64,000 nucleotides of DNA from Aphodoplasma sp045592745 (GCA_045592745.1 JAZNVH010000010.1:1-64000); one strand, 5' to 3'. Counted from the stretch's first letter, positions 25,345 to 34,734 are shown. Numbers and translations are program-made. The notes: generated from the sequence alone by a model not told the origin.

Positions 25345-25364
25345 AATCAATAGCATTATAATAC

Positions 25365-25484
25365 ATGAGCGCGCCTTATGATATGCGCCCTGAAACATAT
25401 AAACAAGTTGCGCGCCCGTATTTTCTTGATGAAACAGATGAAACTACGGCGGCGTTTCGTGAAGGCGTAAAAAAATACAAATAA
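25365..25484 (+). pseudogene. Short protein fragment of unknown origin
   Basis: A 39-residue frame (MSAPYDMRPETYKQVARPYF...) with protein-like composition but no ribosome-binding site. It sits between the deacetylase gene and a weak hairpin (AAAGCAC/GTGCTTT, 25491-25529). It may be the tail of a deleted gene; I cannot name the family. Confidence 0.25.
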
Positions 25485-25551
25485 AAAACTAAAGCACTTG
25501 TTCAAAATTGAGTAGGTGCTTTTTTTGTGTGTGAAGCGTTATTTATAATTG

Positions 25552-26682
25552 TTACTTTTTGTGTTTTACCTTTTCCTGCCAGATACACACTTTTTCAATA
25601 AACCAGAATAAAATCATAACTAAAACTGCGCTTGCAAGATAAAGAAGTGACAGTTTTATGGCGGCGCCAAAATCTATAAGTTCGTATGGACGAATCGGAT
25701 AAATAAAATCGGCATATGTTTGAACGGATATGTTTTTAAAAATAAAAATGGATATGACAAACGATATAACCGCCTGCAATGTTTTACCCGCTACATAAAG
25801 CTTTGTGCATAGGTCTGTTTTTGAAACAAAGCTTGCTACCTGAAGGTAGACGCTTATACCGCCAAAGCCAATGAGAAAAGAAGTTATGGCGAGCCGCATA
25901 TCAAGAGGCAGAGCCGATAATGCGATGTTTTTTGTGCCTGTTGAAATTTCTGTTATACCACTTATAAGAAGAGAAAGTGTGCTGCCATCTGAAAACGGTT
26001 TAAGTGATGATATCACAACAGAGAAAAGCACAGTAAATCCGCATACAAGCAAAATATTGTTTACAGCGCCGCTTATAGAATCTTTTATGATAGCCGAAAG
26101 AGGCTTTGATGCGGATATGTTTATATTTGAATTTGTGCTTGGATTTGTGCGGCGTATAAACAGGCTTAAAATTATTCCCACCATGATTGATGAGATAATA
26201 TGTATTATATACAAAGCGATTCCAATCTGGCGGCTTTGATACATAGATGCACCAACGCAGCCGATTACAAAAAGCGGACCTGAATTGTTGCAAAAAGCGA
26301 GAAGATTTTGTGCCTCTTGTTTTGAAAGAGAGCCTTCTTTATACATATCGCACACACATGAGGCTCCAAGAGGATATCCGCTTATAATGCCAAGCACAAG
26401 ACAGAGTGCACCTTTGCCTGATACGCCGAAAACGGGGCGCATAACAGCTTGCATCGGACGCGAAATAAGCGTGGCAAAGCCGATGTTTATTAAAAGAGAT
26501 GAAAACACAAAAAAGGGAAAAAGACTCGGCACAAGAACATTTGCACACAAAATCAGTGCGTCTTTTGCTGCATTTATTGAATTTTCGGGAAAGATAAGCG
26601 TGCTTGCTATTAGATAGATTATTATCATAGTAAACACAGCTTTTTTTATTTTTGAAAAATATATCTTTCTTTTCTTCAACAA
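25552..26682 (-). CDS. ylbJ: Sporulation integral membrane protein YlbJ (SpoVV-like)
   Basis: A 376-residue polytopic membrane protein of the nucleoside-recognition/gate family. The signature GIISGYPLGASCV and the CNNSGPLFVIG segment identify YlbJ, a spore-formation transporter (in Bacillus required for dipicolinic acid uptake into the forespore). TTG start at 26682 or the next codon, with GGAGGG upstream. It is divergent from yqfC, which strengthens the sporulation assignment and shows that the host is from an endospore-forming lineage. Confidence 0.85.
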   Translation of the reverse strand: MLKKRKIYFSKIKKAVFTMIIIYLIASTLIFPENSINAAKDALILCANVLVPSLFPFFVFSSLLINIGFATLISRPMQAVMRPVFGVSGKGALCLVLGIISGYPLGASCVCDMYKEGSLSKQEAQNLLAFCNNSGPLFVIGCVGASMYQSRQIGIALYIIHIISSIMVGIILSLFIRRTNPSTNSNINISASKPLSAIIKDSISGAVNNILLVCGFTVLFSVVISSLKPFSDGSTLSLLISGITEISTGTKNIALSALPLDMRLAITSFLIGFGGISVYLQVASFVSKTDLCTKLYVAGKTLQAVISFVISIFIFKNISVQTYADFIYPIRPYELIDFGAAIKLSLLYLASAVLVMILFWFIEKVCIWQEKVKHKK

Positions 26683-26797
26683 AATCCCTCCATAAAAACG
26701 AGTAATGCTTTGCTTTTAATGTATATGACATTAAAGCTCTCTGTATTGCATAAAATTGTTATAAAAATATGGTTAAAAATATATGAGGTGATATACA

Positions 26798-27106
26798 TTG
26801 AAAAAAAAGAAACGCCAAATAAATGTGCGTGAAACGCAGTATAAAAAGTCGCGCGTAGAAAGGCTTACTGAGATATTTGATTTACCAAAAGATATTGTGC
26901 TGGGTCTTCCGAAAATGATTTTTACGGGCAATCGTGAGTTGTATGTGGAAAATTATCGTGGCATTGTAGAATATTCCGAGAGTGTGATGCGCTTTAATGC
27001 GGGGGATTATCTTGTGTCGGTTACGGGACGCGGACTTGGAATAAAAAATATTGCCACCGAGGAAATAACACTTAGTGGTGATATCAGGACACTTGAGTTT
27101 GGTTGA
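26798..27106 (+). CDS. yqfC: Sporulation protein YqfC
   Basis: A 102-residue YabP/YqfC-family protein, part of the mother-cell sporulation programme. Recognised by FDLPKDIVLGLPKMI and the end GVSLG-like SGDIRTLEFG. TTG start with GAGGTGATA upstream. It precedes yqfD as in Bacillus and Clostridium. Confidence 0.9.
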   Translation: MKKKKRQINVRETQYKKSRVERLTEIFDLPKDIVLGLPKMIFTGNRELYVENYRGIVEYSESVMRFNAGDYLVSVTGRGLGIKNIATEEITLSGDIRTLEFG

Positions 27107-27117
27107 GGAGTGTATAT

Positions 27118-28338
27118 ATGCTTGCTAAAATATTTTGCTTTTTGCGCGGATATGTTTGCGTTTTAGTAAAAAGTCGCTTTATTGAGCGCTTTATAAATAT
27201 CTGTATTGGAAGAAATATTTATCTTTGGGATATACGCTACAAAAATGAGTGTGAAGCCAATATGAAAATGAGTATAAGCTCGTTTCATAAAGTGCGCTCT
27301 ATTGCAAAAAAGACTCATTCAAGTGTGCGTATACAGAGCAAAAAAGGACTTCCAATGATTTTTCACAGGTATAAAAAGCGATACTTTTTTATGTTTGGAT
27401 TTATACTGGCACTTTGCTTTGTATTTGTTATGTCGCAGTTTATATGGTCAATTGAGGTGGTGGGAAACGAGAATGTGCCAAGCGGGGAAATTTTGCAGGC
27501 GTTAGAAGAGCTTGGTTTTAAAAAAGGTAGATACAATAAGGCGTTTGATGCGCGTGATTTAAAAAACAATGCGCTTTTAAAGCTCGATGGGCTAAGCTGG
27601 CTTTGGGTGGATATAAAGGGAAGCAAAGCCACGGTTACCGTAAACGAAAAAAAGCAGGCGCCCGAGGTTATCCCTAAAAATATTCCGTGTGATATTGTAG
27701 CCATTCGCTCGGGAGTTATAAAAGATATGACCATAAAAGAGGGACAAAGCAGAGCAGCGATAGGACAGACGGTAATGGAAGGTGAGCTTTTGATAAGTGG
27801 AATTGTGCAAAGTGAGCGCACAGAGCCTCGCTATACGCATGCGTCTGGAGAGGTTATTGCAAGAACGTGGTATGAAAGTTCTGGTATATATCCGTTATCA
27901 CGCGAGGTGCGCAGCCCTACCGGAAGGCAAAAAAAACATCACATACTTTGTATTGGTAATACAGAGATAAAATTTTTTCTAAGTGGTGGAAATGCATATG
28001 GAAATTATGATACAATAGAAAAAAGGTATGATTTGGTTATTTTTGGCTATTACACGGGTCTTTCGTGGAAGAGTATAATTTATAACGAGGTTGATGTTAC
28101 ATATGAGTCGCTTTTGCCCGAGCAAGTTATAGAAAATGCAAAAACCGAGCTTGAAGCAAAGATTATGCCCGTAAGTGGTGAAAAAGCGGCACTTGTCGCA
28201 AGTGATTTGAGCTATATTCCGTATGATGAAGAAAATATAAAGGTTACACTTACTGTAGAATACAGCGAACCGATTGGATATGAAAAGACAATCGAAACAA
28301 TTTTTGATTCGGATACGAAAAATATTCAAAAAGAGTAA
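27118..28338 (+). CDS. yqfD: Sporulation protein YqfD
   Basis: A 406-residue protein with a short N-terminal region, one strong membrane helix (about 82-104, FFMFGFILALCFVFVMSQF), and an extracytoplasmic part with a POTRA-like segment (WSIEVVGNENVPSGEIL). It belongs to the mother-cell (SigE) sporulation genes; its exact role in spore formation is unclear. Start ATG 27118 with GAGGAG 7 bases upstream; a TTG at 27103 overlaps the yqfC stop and is less likely. Second gene of the yqfCD operon. Confidence 0.9.
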   Translation: MLAKIFCFLRGYVCVLVKSRFIERFINICIGRNIYLWDIRYKNECEANMKMSISSFHKVRSIAKKTHSSVRIQSKKGLPMIFHRYKKRYFFMFGFILALCFVFVMSQFIWSIEVVGNENVPSGEILQALEELGFKKGRYNKAFDARDLKNNALLKLDGLSWLWVDIKGSKATVTVNEKKQAPEVIPKNIPCDIVAIRSGVIKDMTIKEGQSRAAIGQTVMEGELLISGIVQSERTEPRYTHASGEVIARTWYESSGIYPLSREVRSPTGRQKKHHILCIGNTEIKFFLSGGNAYGNYDTIEKRYDLVIFGYYTGLSWKSIIYNEVDVTYESLLPEQVIENAKTELEAKIMPVSGEKAALVASDLSYIPYDEENIKVTLTVEYSEPIGYEKTIETIFDSDTKNIQKE

Positions 28339-28355
28339 TTTTGCTGTTTAAAGTG

Positions 28356-28384
28356 TTGATACTTTCCAAAAAATAGATTATAAT
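28356..28384 (+). promoter_or_regulatory. Promoter in front of phoH
   Basis: TTGATA (28356-28361), 17 bases, TATAAT (28379-28384). It lets phoH-ybeY-era be expressed in vegetative cells apart from the sporulation genes upstream. Confidence 0.8.
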
Positions 28385-28420
28385 AGATATATACAAAAGA
28401 GAAACGGGAGTGAATGTTTT

Positions 28421-29410
28421 TTGATAGAAAAGGTTTATACGCTTGATGAGGGTATTGATGTAGGTGCGCTGTTTGGGAGCTTTGACAGTAATATAAAGCT
28501 TATTGAAAAGGAGCTTAATGTTAAAATTCTAAACCGCGGATGCGATATAAAAATTCTTGGCGAGCAGAAGAATGCCGAAAACGCCATAAAGGTGCTTGAT
28601 AATCTTAGCGCAATACTTAGCCGCGGTGAAGCGCTTGGCGAGCAAAACGTCTTGTATACAATATCAATGGTCGAGGACGGACTTGAACAGGGACTTGGCA
28701 GTCTTGGGGCAGATGTTGTGTGCATAAGCTCAAAGGGAAAGCCAATAAAAAGCAAGACTCTCGGACAAAAAAAGTATATAAACATGATTAAAAACAATAC
28801 CGTAACGTTTGGTATAGGTCCTGCGGGGACGGGCAAGACATACTTGGCAGTTGCGGCGGCGGTAACGGCTTTTCGAAATAAAGAGGTCAGCCGTATAATC
28901 CTTACACGTCCCGCTGTAGAGGCGGGCGAAAAGCTTGGATTTTTGCCGGGCGATTTGCAAATGAAGGTAGACCCGTATTTACGCCCGCTTTATGACGCGA
29001 TGTATGATATGCTTGGAGCGGAGAGTTATCAAAAGTATCTCGAGCGTTCTATGATAGAGGTTGCACCGCTTGCGTATATGCGCGGTCGTACACTTGATGA
29101 TGCATTTATTATCTTAGATGAGGCGCAAAATACCACGCCCGAGCAGATGAAAATGTTTTTGACTCGTATAGGCTTTGGTTCACGTGCGATTGTTACGGGT
29201 GATATTACACAGGTTGACCTTCCTGACGGTAAAAAATCAGGTCTTAAAGAAGCGTCAAAAATTCTTAAAAACATTGAAGGTATAGATTTTTGTTATCTTA
29301 GCGAAAAGGATGTTGTTCGTCATCCGCTTGTGCAAAAAATTATAACAGCTTATGAAAAGGCGGAGCAGGACAGGGCAAGACGTAATGCATCAAGAGAGAA
29401 AAACTACTAA
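28421..29410 (+). CDS. phoH: PhoH-family ATPase
   Basis: A 329-residue cytoplasmic ATPase with an N-terminal KH-like part and a P-loop, GPAGTGKT (133-140), followed by the Walker B segment FIILDEAQN. PhoH/YbeZ proteins are RNA-related ATPases that act with YbeY in ribosome and rRNA maturation. TTG start with GGGAGTG upstream. It is followed by ybeY 16 bases on. Confidence 0.95.
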   Translation: MIEKVYTLDEGIDVGALFGSFDSNIKLIEKELNVKILNRGCDIKILGEQKNAENAIKVLDNLSAILSRGEALGEQNVLYTISMVEDGLEQGLGSLGADVVCISSKGKPIKSKTLGQKKYINMIKNNTVTFGIGPAGTGKTYLAVAAAVTAFRNKEVSRIILTRPAVEAGEKLGFLPGDLQMKVDPYLRPLYDAMYDMLGAESYQKYLERSMIEVAPLAYMRGRTLDDAFIILDEAQNTTPEQMKMFLTRIGFGSRAIVTGDITQVDLPDGKKSGLKEASKILKNIEGIDFCYLSEKDVVRHPLVQKIITAYEKAEQDRARRNASREKNY

Positions 29411-29426
29411 ATAAGGAGCTATTTAT

Positions 29427-29912
29427 ATGCAAATTGCAGATGTATTTATTGAAAATGAGCAGGACGTATGTGAGTTTACAGAGGGTATGGAGGAGCTTAT
29501 TTCAAATGTTATAAACAAGGTTTTAGAGCAGGAAAACTTCACAAACGAATGTGAGGTTTCAGTCGTTATAACCGATGACGAAAATATCCGTATGCTTAAC
29601 GCCGAGCACAGAGAAAAGGACTCGGCGACAGATGTTTTGTCATTTCCGATGCTCGAATTTGATGAGGAGCATAATATAATAAGCGATGATGAGTACGGCG
29701 TACTTTTACTTGGAGATATTGTGATAAGCCTTGAAAGAGCGTGTGCGCAGGCCGAGGAGTATGGTCATTCGCTTATTCGTGAGATTGGTTTTTTGTGCGC
29801 TCACTCTGCGCTTCATCTTCTTGGATATGACCATGAAGACAGCGAAGAGAGCCGCCTTGTGATGCGCGAAAAAGAGGAAAAAGCACTTTCGGCACTCGGA
29901 CTTGCGAGATAA
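29427..29912 (+). CDS. ybeY: Endoribonuclease YbeY
   Basis: A 161-residue metal-dependent endoribonuclease for 16S rRNA 3' maturation and ribosome quality control. The metal site H-x3-H-x5-H is intact: His126, His130, His136 in HSALHLLGYDH. ATG with AAGGAGC upstream. Between phoH and era, the usual Firmicutes order. Slightly longer than the Escherichia coli protein. Confidence 0.96.
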   Translation: MQIADVFIENEQDVCEFTEGMEELISNVINKVLEQENFTNECEVSVVITDDENIRMLNAEHREKDSATDVLSFPMLEFDEEHNIISDDEYGVLLLGDIVISLERACAQAEEYGHSLIREIGFLCAHSALHLLGYDHEDSEESRLVMREKEEKALSALGLAR

Positions 29913-29962
29913 TACATATTGATTTTTAAATAATATGACAAAGATAAGGGGTAGACAATTTG

Positions 29963-30850
29963 ATGAACAATAATTTTAAATCGGGATTTGTTTCGATAAT
30001 AGGACGCCCGAATGTCGGAAAATCCACACTTTTAAATTCGCTTGTAGGTGAAAAAATAGCGATAATTTCCGATAAGCCGCAGACTACAAGAAATAAAATT
30101 CTTGCAATAAGAAACACCGATGAGGCGCAAATCATATTTACTGATACGCCCGGTATTCACAAGCCCAAAAACAAGCTTGGAGAATATATGGTAAAGGTCG
30201 CAAACGAGTCGATGGGCGAAATGGATGTTGTTTTGTTTGTCGTTGATGCAACCAATAAGACGACAGAGCCTGAAAGAAATATAGCGGCAAACCTTGCTTC
30301 GCTCAGAGTGCCTGTAATTTTGGTTATAAACAAGGTTGACCTTGTTCATAAAGAGTCGATACTTCCGCTTATTGCAGATTTTAGCAGCCTTCACAATTTT
30401 GAGGCAATTGTGCCTATAAGTGCGCTAAAAGAAGATGGCACGGACAGACTTTTGGATGAGATTATGCATTATATTCCAAAAGGACCTGCATTTTTCCCTG
30501 ACGATATGATTACTGACCAGCCCGAAAAGCAGATTGCGGCAGAAATCATACGCGAAAAGCTTTTGTGGCTTTTAGACAAAGAGGTTCCGCACGGAATTGC
30601 GATTGAGATTATGAAAATGACCGAAGGCGATAAAATGACGTCTATTCAGGCGAACATATACTGCGAAAAAGCGTCGCATAAGGGCATTGTAATAGGTAAG
30701 GACGGCGCGCTTTTAAAAAGAGTAGGAACGATGGCGCGCATAGACATTCAAAAGATGCTTGGCAGAAAGGTTTTTCTTGAGCTTTGGGTGAAGGTAAAGA
30801 GCGACTGGAGAAACAATAATTATCTTATAAGAAATTTTGGTTACGAATAA
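29963..30850 (+). CDS. era: GTPase Era
   Basis: A 295-residue Ras-like GTPase with a C-terminal KH domain that binds 16S rRNA during 30S assembly. GRPNVGKST (P-loop), DTPGIHKPK and NKVD are intact, and the KH segment has GKDGALLKRVG. The start is taken as ATG 29963; a TTG immediately before it is also possible, with AAGGGG upstream. It precedes yqzL. Confidence 0.97.
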   Translation: MNNNFKSGFVSIIGRPNVGKSTLLNSLVGEKIAIISDKPQTTRNKILAIRNTDEAQIIFTDTPGIHKPKNKLGEYMVKVANESMGEMDVVLFVVDATNKTTEPERNIAANLASLRVPVILVINKVDLVHKESILPLIADFSSLHNFEAIVPISALKEDGTDRLLDEIMHYIPKGPAFFPDDMITDQPEKQIAAEIIREKLLWLLDKEVPHGIAIEIMKMTEGDKMTSIQANIYCEKASHKGIVIGKDGALLKRVGTMARIDIQKMLGRKVFLELWVKVKSDWRNNNYLIRNFGYE

Positions 30851-30936
30851 AAAATAATATAAAATTGCGATTAAAAACTTAAAAATTGTCAATGCTAACT
30901 ATGTAAGAATAATTTAATTGACAGGGGGCAATTTTT

Positions 30937-31068
30937 ATGTTTTACGAATATATGTGGCAAAAATTTTTTATGACGGGAAACATTTTGGATTATATCATTT
31001 TCAGAGAGGTGGAAGATGATATAGAAGATTTTGACGAGTTACAAACAAGAGAGCCTTTGACAGTTTGA
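30937..31068 (+). CDS. yqzL: YqzL-family small protein
   Basis: A 43-residue protein, MFYEYMWQKFFMTGNILDYI then an acidic tail. The pattern W-x-x-F-x-x-T-G-x-I-x-x-Y and the position between era and recO match the YqzL family of Firmicutes, whose function is unknown. ACAGGGGGC lies 8 bases before the ATG. Confidence 0.8.
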   Translation: MFYEYMWQKFFMTGNILDYIIFREVEDDIEDFDELQTREPLTV

Positions 31069-31081
31069 TATTAAAATTATG

Positions 31082-31257
31082 CAGCCGCCACAAAGCGAAA
31101 CGGGCGGCTGTGATTATACATATAGGTGTGTTAACGTGAAAAATCACGTTAACAGAATTAAAATGCCCGTGCGATATTTTCGCCCGTGGCGAAACGCACA
31201 TGGGCAAAATATCCATTTAACGCCTTATCTGCCGAAGTAAGGCGTTGTGCATTTTTT
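31082..31257. ncRNA. Structured region with four consecutive hairpins, yqzL-recO gap
   Basis: Stems: 31082-31089 with 31103-31110; 31129-31139 with 31144-31154 (perfect, 11 bp); 31164-31173 with 31195-31206 (2-base bulge); and 31219-31227 with 31238-31246, followed by a T run (ATTTTTTC). The third stem competes with an alternative, 31173-31185 with 31202-31213. The last hairpin looks like a terminator placed 40 bases before the recO start. It could be a regulatory leader for recO, or a repeat element. Confidence 0.45.
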
Positions 31258-31283
31258 CATTATTGTTTATGGGCAGAAAGGCT

Positions 31284-32039
31284 ATGGATATTATTATGGA
31301 AACAATTGTTACAAACGGACTTGTGATAAAGCAGACAAATTATGGAGAAGCGGACCGCATTTTGCATATTTTCACCGAAAAGCTTGGTATTGTAAGCGTA
31401 CTATGCAAGGGCGCAAGAAAATACAAAAGTCATCAGGGAAGTGCATCGCAGCTTTTATATTATTCTTCCTTCACTCTTGTGAGCGGCAAGGGAATGTATC
31501 AGATGCGTGGAGCAAGTACGATTGAAAGCTTTTTCTCACTTTCACAAAGCCTTGACAAGCTTGCGCTTTGCACATATCTTTTTGATATAACAAAGGCGCT
31601 TGTGCCTGAAAGTATGCCGGATGAGGCGGTTTTGTCGCTTCTTTTAAATACCTTGTATATATTAAAAACAAAAGAGCGCGACATTTCTCTTATCAAGGCG
31701 GCGTATGAGCTTCGGCTTTTGGCGCTTACGGGATATATGGCAAACTGTGAAGAGTGTTGTGTTTGCGGCATTGAAAAGGAGGCGGCATATTTTAGCGCAT
31801 CACATGGCGGTATAGTATGTGACAAGTGCCCGCCTCCTGTAGACAGTATAAAAATATCTTATTCTGTGCAAAAGGCTATGGACTACATAACAAAAAATGA
31901 TGCAGACAAGATTTATTCGTTTACCATTTCCGATGATGCTGCGCGTGAACTTGGTGTGGCATGTGAAAAATTTTTGCTATCTTGTGCGGAGCGTAATTTT
32001 TTGTCGCTTGATTATTATAAAAGTGTATGTGAGCTGTGA
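31284..32039 (+). CDS. recO: DNA repair protein RecO
   Basis: A 251-residue recombination mediator that loads RecA with RecR. The OB-fold N-terminus (IVTNGLVIKQTNYGEADRIL), the helical core and the zinc motif with four cysteines (CEECCVCG...CDKC) are present. I use ATG 31284, which has AGAAAGG just upstream; an ATG at 31296 is nearly as good. Last gene of the era block; a terminator (32032-32068, AGCTGTGATAA/TTATCGCAGCT then T run) overlaps its stop codon. Confidence 0.95.
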   Translation: MDIIMETIVTNGLVIKQTNYGEADRILHIFTEKLGIVSVLCKGARKYKSHQGSASQLLYYSSFTLVSGKGMYQMRGASTIESFFSLSQSLDKLALCTYLFDITKALVPESMPDEAVLSLLLNTLYILKTKERDISLIKAAYELRLLALTGYMANCEECCVCGIEKEAAYFSASHGGIVCDKCPPPVDSIKISYSVQKAMDYITKNDADKIYSFTISDDAARELGVACEKFLLSCAERNFLSLDYYKSVCEL

Positions 32040-32142
32040 TAACAAGTGTGGTTTTATCGCAGCTTTTTTGTGCATAATTGGGAATTGCTACATAAGAAAT
32101 TAAAAAAATTGCAGTTTTTTAAAAATTTTTTCAAAAAAACAC

Positions 32143-32171
32143 TTTACTATTTTAGCATAATAAAGTATAAT
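32143..32171 (+). promoter_or_regulatory. Promoter of the amino-acid transporter genes
   Basis: TTTACT (32143-32148), 17 bases, TATAAT (32166-32171). A small hairpin, TTCGATA/TATCGAA, follows in the leader. Confidence 0.7.
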
Positions 32172-32228
32172 ATAAATTGTTCGATAAAAAATATCGAAAT
32201 ACATAACTTTTAAAGGGGAGTTTTTATT

Positions 32229-33044
32229 ATGAAAAAGATTATTTCAATCGTATTGGCAGCTATGCTGGTAGTGTGCATGGTTTTGAGCGGTTGTGGAACA
32301 CAGCCTGCTTCAAACAACGCAGAAGATGTATCACTTGATACGATAAAAGAAGCAGGCAAGATTGTTGTTGGTCTTGATATCGCATTCCCACCTATGGGAT
32401 TCCAGGATGAGAACAACGAAATCGTTGGTCTTGATGTTGACCTTGCAAAAGCAGTTGGCGAAGTTTTGGGCGTTGAGGTAGAGCTTCGTCCTATCGACTG
32501 GAAGGCAAAAGAGCTTGAGCTTGATGGTGGCAAAATCGACGTTATCTGGAACGGTTACACAATCACTGATGAAAGAAAAGAAAAAGTACTTTTCAGCGAT
32601 CCGTATCTTGCAAACAAGCAGATTGTTATCGTAAAAGCTGATTCTGATATAATAGCAAAGGCAGATATCGCAGGTGGCAAGGTTGGCTTGCAGACAGGCT
32701 CAACTGCTGAAGATGCAATCAAAGCTGATGCAATTTATCCGGAAATTGAAAACAGCCTTATGATGTATGATGACAACAACACAGCTATGATGGATCTTGA
32801 AGCAGGCAGAATTGCAAGCGTTGTTGTTGACGAGGTTGTAGGTAAGTACTACCTTTCAAAGCACGAGGGCAAATTCAGAATTCTTGATGAAGATTTTGGT
32901 TCAGAAGAATATGGCATAGGTTTCAGAAAAGCAGACGTAGCTTTCCGAAACGCTGTTCAGGAAGCAATTAACACACTTAAAGAAAACGGCAAGGCTGACG
33001 AAATTTCACTTAAGTGGTTTGGTCAGGAAGGTCTTATTCTGTAA
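32229..33044 (+). CDS. Amino-acid ABC transporter substrate-binding lipoprotein
   Basis: A 271-residue family-3 solute-binding protein anchored by Cys22 (lipobox LSGC at 19-22). Typical segments are GLDIAFPPMGFQ, GLDVDLAKAVGEVLG and VGLQTGSTAED. It delivers a polar or charged amino acid to the permease encoded next; the exact ligand cannot be read from sequence. Strong AGGGGAG ribosome-binding site. A tight hairpin follows before the permease gene, which probably keeps the binding protein in excess. Confidence 0.92.
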   Translation: MKKIISIVLAAMLVVCMVLSGCGTQPASNNAEDVSLDTIKEAGKIVVGLDIAFPPMGFQDENNEIVGLDVDLAKAVGEVLGVEVELRPIDWKAKELELDGGKIDVIWNGYTITDERKEKVLFSDPYLANKQIVIVKADSDIIAKADIAGGKVGLQTGSTAEDAIKADAIYPEIENSLMMYDDNNTAMMDLEAGRIASVVVDEVVGKYYLSKHEGKFRILDEDFGSEEYGIGFRKADVAFRNAVQEAINTLKENGKADEISLKWFGQEGLIL

Positions 33045-33077
33045 TAAATACTTAAGTTAAAATTGATTTTTTAAAGT

Positions 33078-33107
33078 ATGCCATGGGGCAGAGTTGCCCC
33101 GTGGCAT
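33078..33107 (+). promoter_or_regulatory. Intercistronic hairpin between binding protein and permease
   Basis: ATGCCATGGGGC (33078-33089) and GCCCCGTGGCAT (33096-33107) pair across a 6-base loop with no T run after it. It probably protects the upstream message or reduces read-through rather than ending transcription fully. Confidence 0.75.
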
Positions 33108-33143
33108 ATGAATTTATCAGCTTGTATGGAAGGGTAGATAAAA

Positions 33144-33812
33144 ATGGCGCAGATTGCAAGTATGTGGGAATATTTTTTGAGGGTATCGCAAAACATCAGC
33201 GACGGCCTTGGCGTAACGCTTGGACTTTTTTGCCTTACAATCCTTTTGTCAATTCCGCTTGGACTTATAATATCACTTGGCGCTGTTGGTTCATTTAAAC
33301 CGCTCGGCGCTTTGGTAAAATTTTATATATGGCTTTTGCGCGGAACGCCGCTTTTGTTGCAGCTGTTGTTTGTATATTTTGGTCTGCCCAAATTCGGCTT
33401 TAATATTGAGAATTTTCCCGCGGCTGTTATAGCATTTGTGCTTAATTATGCGGCGTATTTTGCAGAAATTTTCCGCGCGGGAATACAGTCTATTGACAAA
33501 GGACAGTTTGAGGCCGCAAAGGCGCTTGGACTTTCGAATGCACAAACTATGACTAAAGTTATAATTCCGCAGACGGTAAGCCGTGTTTTGCCGCCGGTAG
33601 GAAACGAGGCAATTACACTTGTAAAGGATACTTCGCTTGTATCTATTATTGCGCTGTCTGATATAATGCATCAGACGCGCGTAATCGTAATGCGCGAGGC
33701 AAGTGTATCGGCATTTATTGTTGCGGCGATATTCTACCTTATTATGACATTTGTGCTTACAAAGTTGTTTTCATATCTTGAAAAACGCTTTTCAAAAAGC
33801 CAGCTTGTATAA
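33144..33812 (+). CDS. Amino-acid ABC transporter permease
   Basis: A 222-residue membrane permease of the HisM/GlnP type with 4-5 membrane helices and the EAA loop (EAAKALGLSNAQTM...IIPQ). ATG 33144; weak GGAAGGG upstream. The partner ATPase gene that usually follows is absent: the next gene is an unrelated NifU-like protein after a terminator (33834-33860). An ATPase encoded elsewhere must serve this permease. Confidence 0.92.
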   Translation: MAQIASMWEYFLRVSQNISDGLGVTLGLFCLTILLSIPLGLIISLGAVGSFKPLGALVKFYIWLLRGTPLLLQLLFVYFGLPKFGFNIENFPAAVIAFVLNYAAYFAEIFRAGIQSIDKGQFEAAKALGLSNAQTMTKVIIPQTVSRVLPPVGNEAITLVKDTSLVSIIALSDIMHQTRVIVMREASVSAFIVAAIFYLIMTFVLTKLFSYLEKRFSKSQLV

Positions 33813-33833
33813 AAAGAAAATTATTTGGGGATT

Positions 33834-33862
33834 GTACCTTTGGTGCAATCCTTATTTTTTTG
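33834..33862. terminator. Terminator after the permease gene
   Basis: GGATTG and CAATCC pair across an 11-base loop, followed by TTATTTTTTT. Confidence 0.65.
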
Positions 33863-34041
33863 TAGCAAAAAGCCCGACAATTTTCTATGTAGAGAAGGTA
33901 TTTTGAGAAACTTTGTAAAAAAATACATTTTGAGTGTATTTTTCCCTTGATTATAACAGAAAATAATGATAAAATAGTAACAATAGTGTAAACTCACTAA
34001 TTTTTGGTACAAGTAATTATAATTATGAGAGGTGTAACAAG

Positions 34042-34734
34042 ATGAATTTTTCTCACGAAGTTGAAAACATGTGCTGCGTTGCAAAGGGCGTATCACACGG
34101 TCCGGCACCTATCCCGCAGGAAGGTAAGTGGACGCAGTCAAAACAAATCACTGACATTAACGGTCTTACACACGGTGTAGGTTGGTGTGCTCCTCAGCAG
34201 GGTGCATGCAAGCTCACACTTAATGTCAAGAAAGGTATTATTGAAGAAGCTTTGGTTGAAACAATAGGCTGTTCGGGTATGACACACTCTGCTGCTATGG
34301 CAAGTGAGGCGCTCGTTGGCAAGACACTTCTTGAAGCTCTTAATACAGACCTTGTATGTGATGCTATTAATACCGCAATGCGCGAGTTGTTCTTGCAGAT
34401 TGTATACGGCAGAACACAGACTGCATTTTCTGATGACGGTCTTCCGATTGGTGCAGGTCTTGAGGATCTTGGTAAAGGACTCAGAAGCCAGACAGGTACA
34501 GTATTTTCCACAAACGCAAAAGGTGTTCGTTACCTTGAGCTTGCCGAAGGTTATATCACAGAGGTAGCACTTGATGCTGATAACCTTGTTATAGGTTATA
34601 AGTTTGTGCATCTTGGCAAAATGATGGAAAATATCAAAAAGGGAATGTCGGCTGACGAAGCTCTTAAAAAGGCATCAGGCCAGTACGGCAGATTTGATGA
34701 CGCTGTAAAGGTTATTGACCCGCGTGCTGAGTAA
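34042..34734 (+). CDS. NifU-like (iron-sulfur scaffold-type) protein paired with GGGtGRT protein
   Basis: A 230-residue protein with a NifU/IscU-like core: cysteines at GVGWCAPQQGACKL and IGCSGMTHSAAMAS, resembling the scaffold fold, but with extra N- and C-terminal segments. This long form is found next to the GGGtGRT protein gene in many anaerobes; the joint function is unknown. Start ATG 34042 with GAGAGGTG upstream. The next gene begins 31 bases after its stop, so they form an operon. Iron-sulfur binding is inferred from the cysteine pattern. Confidence 0.75.
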   Translation: MNFSHEVENMCCVAKGVSHGPAPIPQEGKWTQSKQITDINGLTHGVGWCAPQQGACKLTLNVKKGIIEEALVETIGCSGMTHSAAMASEALVGKTLLEALNTDLVCDAINTAMRELFLQIVYGRTQTAFSDDGLPIGAGLEDLGKGLRSQTGTVFSTNAKGVRYLELAEGYITEVALDADNLVIGYKFVHLGKMMENIKKGMSADEALKKASGQYGRFDDAVKVIDPRAE

